From JBOFLG01 sp051657745 (GTDB lineage: Bacteria; Actinomycetota; Actinomycetes; Actinomycetales; Dermatophilaceae): a DNA stretch of 5,515 nt. A program made the position numbers and the translations under genes. Within the stretch, counting starts at the first letter, position 1; every line of letters begins with the position of its first letter. Positions 1-3,313 of the stretch are shown piece by piece. The notes under the pieces are model-generated. The model worked only from the letters and a program-made list of their open reading frames with translations. It ran no database searches and was not told where the DNA came from. Location: positions 1-5,515 of the forward strand of contig JBOFLG010000191.1 of the NCBI GenBank assembly GCA_051657745.1. The letters run 5' to 3'.

Positions 1-176
1 TAGTCGTACACCCGCACAATGCTCGGCCGCTGCTCACCAGCACCGGGGTCAAGGTCGGCGGACTCGACGGCACCACGACCCGAGACCCCACTCACGCCAT
101 CTCGCGCCCCGTCACCAGAACCGACCGGCACCAACCCGCCCCGATCGGCATCTGCCTGAACCGAATTCGCCACCAC
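1..176 (-). CDS. N-terminal part of a DUF574-family SAM-dependent methyltransferase (cut by the window edge)
   Basis: Reading the minus strand leftward, an open frame runs off the left edge and ends with RPSIVRVYDY. This matches the conserved opening of actinobacterial S-adenosyl methyltransferases (DUF574), which typically begin with a short variable tail followed by a 'RPS-x-AR-x-YDY-x-LGG' signature. The catalytic Rossmann fold would lie outside the window. The start is uncertain. GTG at 176 has GGGAG six bases upstream; GTG 173 and GTG 95 are alternatives, and the frame stays open back to a TAG at 396-398, so an ATG at 323 is also possible. The residues before the signature are Gly/Asp-rich and low in complexity. 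The family's usual role is methyl transfer from SAM to an unknown substrate. The call rests on one short motif, so it is moderate; the gene lies downstream of, and in the same direction as, the DUF397 gene. Confidence 0.55.
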   Translation of the reverse strand, partial: MVANSVQADADRGGLVPVGSGDGARDGVSGVSGRGAVESADLDPGAGEQRPSIVRVYD

Positions 177-245
177 CCACCACTCCCGTTCCGTGCGTGA
201 TACACGGTCGACATGTGCGAGCCACCTCGACGACGTATCGATGAA

Positions 246-277
246 CGCGCTGTACGCCACCAGCGTACGACAGCGCG
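246..277. repeat. Stem-loop with 8-base outer arms and a 4-base inner stem
   Basis: CGCGCTGT at 246-253 is the exact reverse complement of ACAGCGCG at 270-277. Inside them ACGC (254-257) pairs with GCGT (263-266) around the loop CACCA, leaving a 3-base bulge at 267-269. An alternative inner pairing is GTACGC with GCGTAC (252-257 and 263-268). No T-tract follows on either strand, so it is not a standard intrinsic terminator. It sits about 70 bases upstream of the proposed methyltransferase start and could fold in its leader RNA or be a protein-binding site. Confidence 0.5.
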
Positions 278-285
278 ACACGGAG

Positions 286-300
286 CCAGCAGGGTGCTGG
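286..300. repeat. Perfect small hairpin CCAGCA-GGG-TGCTGG
   Basis: Six-base arms (286-291 and 295-300) are perfectly complementary around a 3-base loop. It lies 8 bases from the larger stem-loop at 246-277, and the pair together form a structured block. The function is unknown. Confidence 0.45.
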
Positions 301-579
301 ATATCGACATCGCGGGCGACCATCACGGACGAGTTCCGTAGCGAAGTTGCTTGCCGCAGAACGCACCACCGTGACGCCCGGGGCTGCACGAGCCGCTAAC
401 AGGGGCAACGCGAGCCGGGGAGTCGCCTCCACCCGGCCCGCGTGCCTTCCTGTCGCAACCAATGCGCGAGGGGCCTCGCAGCCCCCGTTGTGCGCCATCC
501 CGCCGCCTGCTTCACCCGCGCCTACGGCTCATCCAGCCGCGTCGGCACCAGATACTCGGGATGCCACACCGCTCACGGC

Positions 580-831
580 CTAGCGACCGCCTTGAACCAT
601 CGAGTCGAACTCGCCGTCGCGCACACCCTGAAGCAACGCGCGAAACTCGTCCTGGGAGTAGACCAGCGCCGGCCCTTCTGGGTCACGCGAGTGGCGTAGG
701 GCCACGTTTCCCAGCTTCGTCGCGGCGACCTCAACACACTGGCCACCATTAGCACCGCTGTGGCGGCTCTTGCGCCAGGCCAGGTTCCCGAGTTCCGCCG
801 CCGGCATGCCGTTGCTTTCGATGACAGTCAT
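580..831 (-). CDS. DUF397 domain small protein
   Basis: A complete 83-residue protein, the typical size for this family. The DUF397 signature is clear: W19-R-K-S-R-H-S-G-A-N-G-G-Q-C32-V-E-V-A, then L45RHSRDPEGPALVYS and the C-terminal FRALLQGVRDGEFD (63-76). The stop is TAG. An AGGAG lies 7 bases before ATG 831; the adjacent in-frame GTG at 834 would be only 4 bases from it, so ATG 831 is preferred. DUF397 proteins are abundant in Actinobacteria and are often encoded beside an Xre-family helix-turn-helix regulator with which they act in developmental or antibiotic control (known for several Streptomyces pairs). No such regulator is adjacent here: a promoter, a terminator and a decayed gene lie upstream. 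It is therefore either an orphan or works with a regulator elsewhere. The family assignment is firm; the function in this organism is unknown. Confidence 0.93.
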   Translation of the reverse strand: MTVIESNGMPAAELGNLAWRKSRHSGANGGQCVEVAATKLGNVALRHSRDPEGPALVYSQDEFRALLQGVRDGEFDSMVQGGR

Positions 832-865
832 CACCGTTCTCCTACTCTCAAGTCACAGATTCGAC

Positions 866-882
866 TAGTGGTAGCACCACTA
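866..882. promoter_or_regulatory. Perfect inverted repeat (operator-like) in the DUF397 leader
   Basis: TAGTGGT (866-872) and ACCACTA (876-882) are perfect inverted copies separated by AGC. A third half-site-like AGTGGT occurs at 888-893. The outer bases CAGA (856-859) and TCTG (883-886) are also complementary, with a 6-base bulge on one side. The repeat lies between the proposed promoter (921-949) and the DUF397 start, about 35 bases before the ATG. It could be an operator for a dimeric repressor or an RNA hairpin in the leader. There is no T-tract after it in the direction of transcription, which argues against an attenuator terminator. Confidence 0.45.
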
Positions 883-902
883 TCTGAAGTGGTGAGAATA
901 CG

Positions 903-920
903 TGCATTTGCACATGCATA
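903..920. repeat. Three tandem TGCANN units downstream of the DUF397 promoter
   Basis: TGCA occurs three times at exact 6-base spacing (903, 909 and 915) in an AT-richer patch. The units also form overlapping palindromes, GTGCA-TT-TGCAC at 902-913 and ATGCAT at 914-919. The array lies immediately downstream of the proposed -10 element (921-926), where a regulator could block transcription initiation. This is a short motif that could arise by chance. Confidence 0.3.
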
Positions 921-949
921 AGCCTAAGGCACGGTTCCGCAATGTTCAA
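921..949 (-). promoter_or_regulatory. Sigma-A-like promoter for the DUF397 gene
   Basis: On the minus strand TTGAAC (949-944) is followed, after exactly 17 bases, by TAGGCT (926-921). This fits the actinobacterial housekeeping pattern TTGACN-N17/18-TANNNT with one mismatch in the -35. Transcription would start near 914 and give a leader of roughly 80 bases holding the inverted repeat at 866-882. TATTCT (900-895) is a possible second -10 but has no good -35. The minus-strand terminator at 981-1006 just upstream suggests the DUF397 transcript starts independently here. Confidence 0.5.
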
Positions 950-980
950 CCATCGGAGCAAGAAAATGTCGCTCGGGGCC

Positions 981-1006
981 AAAAAAAACCGGACCGCAGG
1001 CCCGAT
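981..1006 (-). terminator. Intrinsic terminator on the minus strand
   Basis: On the minus strand ATCGGGCC (1006-999), loop TGC, then GGTCCGGT (995-988) form an 8-base-pair stem containing two G-U pairs. A run of eight T (988-981) follows directly, its first T doubling as the last base of the stem. This is a textbook rho-independent layout, and such T-tracts are rare in DNA this GC-rich. It works only for leftward transcription. It lies about 120 bases past the stop of the ABC-2 permease remnant and upstream of the DUF397 promoter, so it most likely belonged to the permease operon. Confidence 0.72.
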
Positions 1007-1128
1007 CCTTGGTGACATGCAGCCAGCTGCGCCCTACCGGCCGTCCGGATTTGCGCCATCCGGAGCGCCGACGGCCACGAGCCGGACCTGACCGTCACCT
1101 CCCACGTGACCCGGCCATGGGATCGGAG

Positions 1129-1301
1129 TCAGCTCGCCCCGCGCATGGTTCGGAGGCCGACGACCAGACCCACCGCAGCTACCACCACGACAGATGCCGC
1201 AGCTGTGCCGACCACGCCACGGGGAACTCGCCAGCGACCAGGGCCCGCTCGGCCTCGACGATGTGCGTCAGTGGGTTGGCCTCGGCAACGTGGCGCACTG
1301 A
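1129..1301 (-). pseudogene. Frameshifted C-terminal remnant of an ABC-2 type transporter permease
   Basis: Two minus-strand frames together resemble the C-terminus of an ABC-2 family permease, the membrane subunit of drug or polymer exporters. From 1301 to 1224 one frame reads SVRHVAEANPLTHIVEAERA followed by LVAGEF, which fits the conserved 'NP-(L/V)-(T/S)-x-x-V-x-A-x-R-x-L' segment before the last helix. That frame then runs into a stop. A second frame takes over at about 1223 and reads GVVGTAAASVVVVAAVGLVV, a plausible last membrane helix, then a basic tail GLRTMRGAS and TGA at 1129. A few residues expected between the segments are missing, so a small deletion with frameshift is likely. 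The other 150 or more residues of a normal permease are absent, because the ligase gene begins within 200 bases. Similarity is judged from memory of the family only. Confidence 0.5.
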
Positions 1302-1486
1302 CCACAGCGATCGGCGCTGACACCTCGCGCCTGGGACCGCGACCGGCCGGACTGGCGCTCGTTACCGGTCGACCGGCCCTCGGTACCGGCGGCCAGCGGT
1401 TCCGGCCGCGCGAACTGCCCACCGGCGACGCGGCCGCGTTCATCAAGGCGGGCTTCCGCCGCATCCCGCAGCGCTACTCCAGGACT
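1302..1486. other. Region downstream of the ligase, no recognised gene
   Basis: This 185-base gap separates the ligase stop from the permease remnant. It contains a perfect 12-base palindrome CCGGTCGACCGG (1365-1376) and repeated GGCCGGTCG units, but no T-tract terminator for the ligase. On the plus strand, 1400-1475 reads FRPRELPTGDAAAFIKAGFR and onward with nearly every codon ending in G or C. This looks like decayed coding sequence that I cannot assign. It has no credible start and runs antisense into the ligase, so it is not called as a gene. Confidence 0.4.
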
Positions 1487-3157
1487 TCATCCGAGCCGGG
1501 CCTGCAGGGTGTCCATAGTGTCGGCCTCTGCGGGCGGCTTGTCGTCGCGGTAGCGGATGACGCGCGCGAACCGAAGCGCGATGCCACCCGGGTAGCGGGT
1601 CGAGGTCTGCACACCATCGAACGCAACCTCGACCACCTGCTCGGGCCGCACCTGCACCACCCACCCGCCGGTGCCACGAACCGCCAAGTCGGTGAACCGC
1701 TCGGTCTGCCACTGCAACATCTCGTCGGTCATCCCCTTGAAGGTCTTGCCGACCATCACGAGCTCGCCGGTGCCGGAGTCACGCGCCCCCACATGAATGT
1801 TCGACAGCCAACTCGCCCGCCGCCCCGACCCCCACTCGACGGCCAGAACAACAAGGTCGACGGTGTGCACCGGCTTCACCTTCACCCAGCCGCTGCCGCG
1901 CCGACCGGCCGCGTACGGCGCCGACGCCGCCTTGACGACGACCCCCTCGTGCCCACTCGCGACGAGCTCGTCGAAGAACCGCCGCACCGCGGCGGCATCC
2001 GAGGTCACCATGCGCGGCACGAGCAGGTGCGGCGCCAGGCCGACCAGCACCTCGTGCCGGGTCGAGAGCGGCTCATCGACAAGGTCACGACCCCCGGCGT
2101 GCACCACGTCAAACAGATACGTGGTGAGTGGCACCTCAACCCGAAGCCTGGACACGTCGGCCGAGGATGCCGTACGAGCCCCGGTGACTTGGAACGGCGC
2201 TGGCCGCCCGTCACGGCGGATGACGATGGCCTCGCCATCGAGCACGAGATCGCCGCCAGGCAGCCCGGCCACCGCCTCGACCACCTCGGGAACGCGGTCG
2301 GTGATGTCGTCGAGACTGCGGGTGAAGACAGTCACCGCGCCATCCCGCCGATGTACCTGCACCCGGATGCCGTCGAGTTTCCCGTCCACGACGATGGCGC
2401 CGTCGTCGGCCGCGTCTCCCCCGACCACGGAAGCCGAACTCCGCTGTGCCTCAAGGCCGGCCGCGAACTCAACGGCCGGGTCACGAGTAGCCAGAGCAGC
2501 GACGGCAGCGGCACTGGCTGTCGCGCCGATTGCGGCTGTCGCGCCGAGCGATGCCACCGCCGCATCGGTGGTCTTCGCCGAGGCGGCGAGCATCGGCCGA
2601 AGCGGCCGCCCCACCGTGAGGCGCACGGCTTCCAGCGACCGCACCCCGCCGCCTGCCGCGATCTCAGCCACCGCTGAGGTGAATCCGGCGAGCATCGCGG
2701 CCCGGCGCACCACCGGTTCGGGCGCCGCGTACGCCACCGCAATGGCGGCGAGTACCACGCCATCACCTGCGCCCTGCCGCAGATTGCCGGTGATCAGCTC
2801 GGCCAGGAACCGCTGCTCGTCGGCCGTGGCGGTGGCCAGCAGGGCGGCCAGCGCTGCTCGGCGCACGGATGCCGAGCCGGCACCGGAGGCGGTGGCCAGC
2901 ACCTCGAAGGTGGCATCGACATCGGCGACGGCGAGCGATGCCGACGGGGCGGCATCCGGCATGGGGTGGAGCGAACGGACTCCGACTCCGAGCCGACGCT
3001 GCGGCAGCGTTCCCGATAGATACGAGACAACGAGTCCGATCTCGTCGTGATCGCAGCGCCCGAACACCTCGGCCAGTGCCGCGGTCTTTGCGGTGCGCGG
3101 CCGGGTGGCCGCTACGGTGCGCGACACCGCCACGACCTCGGCGAGCATGACCGGCAT
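1487..3157 (-). CDS. ligB: ATP-dependent DNA ligase, LigB type
   Basis: A 556-residue ligase that seals 3'-OH/5'-phosphate nicks through a lysyl-AMP intermediate. An N-terminal DNA-binding domain covers roughly residues 5-190 (ending GRPLRPMLAASA). The nucleotidyltransferase core follows: motif I K260LDG with catalytic Lys260, motif Ia VFTR (277-280), motif III LDGE (306-309), IIIa YLFD (347-350), motif IV EGVVVK (404-409) and motif V WVKVKP (424-429). The OB domain spans about 435-556, with a motif VI-like RFARVIRYRDDK (529-540). Actinobacterial LigB proteins are usually about 510 residues. The excess lies at about 206-256, an Ala-rich insertion before motif I. ATG 3157 has AGGA seven bases upstream; ATG 3148 (residue 4) is an alternative. 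It is divergent from the Snf2 gene with 156 bases between. LigB-type ligases are accessory to the NAD-dependent LigA. It lacks the polymerase and nuclease domains of LigD. Confidence 0.95.
   Translation of the reverse strand: MPVMLAEVVAVSRTVAATRPRTAKTAALAEVFGRCDHDEIGLVVSYLSGTLPQRRLGVGVRSLHPMPDAAPSASLAVADVDATFEVLATASGAGSASVRRAALAALLATATADEQRFLAELITGNLRQGAGDGVVLAAIAVAYAAPEPVVRRAAMLAGFTSAVAEIAAGGGVRSLEAVRLTVGRPLRPMLAASAKTTDAAVASLGATAAIGATASAAAVAALATRDPAVEFAAGLEAQRSSASVVGGDAADDGAIVVDGKLDGIRVQVHRRDGAVTVFTRSLDDITDRVPEVVEAVAGLPGGDLVLDGEAIVIRRDGRPAPFQVTGARTASSADVSRLRVEVPLTTYLFDVVHAGGRDLVDEPLSTRHEVLVGLAPHLLVPRMVTSDAAAVRRFFDELVASGHEGVVVKAASAPYAAGRRGSGWVKVKPVHTVDLVVLAVEWGSGRRASWLSNIHVGARDSGTGELVMVGKTFKGMTDEMLQWQTERFTDLAVRGTGGWVVQVRPEQVVEVAFDGVQTSTRYPGGIALRFARVIRYRDDKPPAEADTMDTLQARLG
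2516..2547. repeat. 18-base tandem duplication inside the ligase gene
   Basis: GGCTGTCGCGCCGA occurs at 2516-2529 and again at 2534-2547, a period of 18 bases or six codons. On the coding (minus) strand it produces GATAAI-GATASA (ligase residues 205-216) at the start of the alanine-rich insertion. An in-frame period suggests the insertion grew at least partly by local duplication. Confidence 0.6.
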
Positions 3158-3163
3158 CCCACC

Positions 3164-3186
3164 ATCCTGCCCGCACTGGCTGACAT
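3164..3186 (-). promoter_or_regulatory. Weak DNA-damage-promoter-like element before the ligase
   Basis: On the minus strand ATGTCAGCC (3186-3178), 8 bases, then CAGGAT (3169-3164) partly match the mycobacterial RecA-independent damage motif TTGTCRGTG-N8-TANNNT: 6 of 9 positions, exact spacing, and one mismatch in the -10. The -10-like hexamer ends 6 bases before ATG 3157, as in a leaderless gene. The same bases also supply the AGGA that could act as a ribosome binding site, so the promoter reading is doubtful. Confidence 0.22.
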
Positions 3187-3283
3187 CGCGGGGCCGCTGG
3201 TGTCATGGCCGCGCAATTGTGGGATGTGCCGCGAAGGCCACCCGGGGCGAGGCCGAGGGTTCCGAGCGCAGGCGGGGACGTTG

Positions 3284-3307
3284 TTGTCATCGAGGCGCCG
3301 GTAGCCT
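3284..3307 (+). promoter_or_regulatory. Candidate RecA-independent (PafBC-type) damage promoter for the Snf2 gene
   Basis: TTGTCATCG (3284-3292), 9 bases, then TAGCCT (3302-3307). The mycobacterial RecA-NDp consensus is TTGTCRGTG-N8-TANNNT; here 7 of 9 bases of the upstream element match, the -10 fits, and the spacing is one base longer. The -10 ends 6 bases before GTG 3314, so transcription could begin at the start codon itself. No Shine-Dalgarno sequence precedes this GTG, which supports a leaderless mRNA. The alternative -35 TTGTTG (3281-3286) would leave a 15-base spacer, too short for a normal promoter. Confidence 0.42.
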
Positions 3308-3313
3308 GCCGTC

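Larger units (their letters stand above)
177..579. other. Gene-poor stretch with two hairpins
   Basis: No convincing gene is visible in these roughly 400 bases. Several short frames are open on both strands, as expected at this GC content, but none resembles a known family or combines a good ribosome binding site with actinobacterial codon usage. The part nearest the methyltransferase start (246-300) holds two strong hairpins, listed separately. A 15-codon minus-strand frame just downstream of the DUF397 gene (reading VWHPEYLVPTRLDEP then stop) looks protein-like and might be a remnant, but it is too short to call. Confidence 0.5.

Noticed and set aside
92..212. Forty-residue minus-strand frame starting MSTVYHARNGSGGWW with GAGGTGG upstream
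   Set aside because: It has a passable ribosome binding site but overlaps the frame that ends in the DUF574 signature and has no similarity I recognise.
112..498. Minus-strand frame of 128 codons
   Set aside because: It is rich in Arg, Ala, Gly and Cys with no motif, and it overlaps the hairpin block and the better-supported methyltransferase frame.
857..870. GATTCGAC as a tRNA T-loop
   Set aside because: No acceptor, anticodon or D-arm pairing could be found around it on either strand.
1009..1320. Plus-strand frame of 103 codons
   Set aside because: The Arg/Pro/His/Asp-rich composition indicates an antisense reading of the permease remnant.
1365..1376. Palindrome CCGGTCGACCGG as a ligase terminator
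   Set aside because: The palindrome has no loop and no T-tract follows it, so it does not have the form of an intrinsic terminator.
1106..2677. Long plus-strand open frame (523 codons)
   Set aside because: It lies mostly antisense to the ligase, has an Arg/Pro/His-rich composition and no recognisable domain. It is a GC-driven shadow; only its 1313-1486 part, outside the ligase, is kept as a finding.
1797..3050. Plus-strand open frame of 417 codons inside the ligase
   Set aside because: The composition is dominated by Ser, Thr, Ala and Arg, which is typical of the complement of a GC-rich gene. The ligase on the other strand has all its catalytic motifs.
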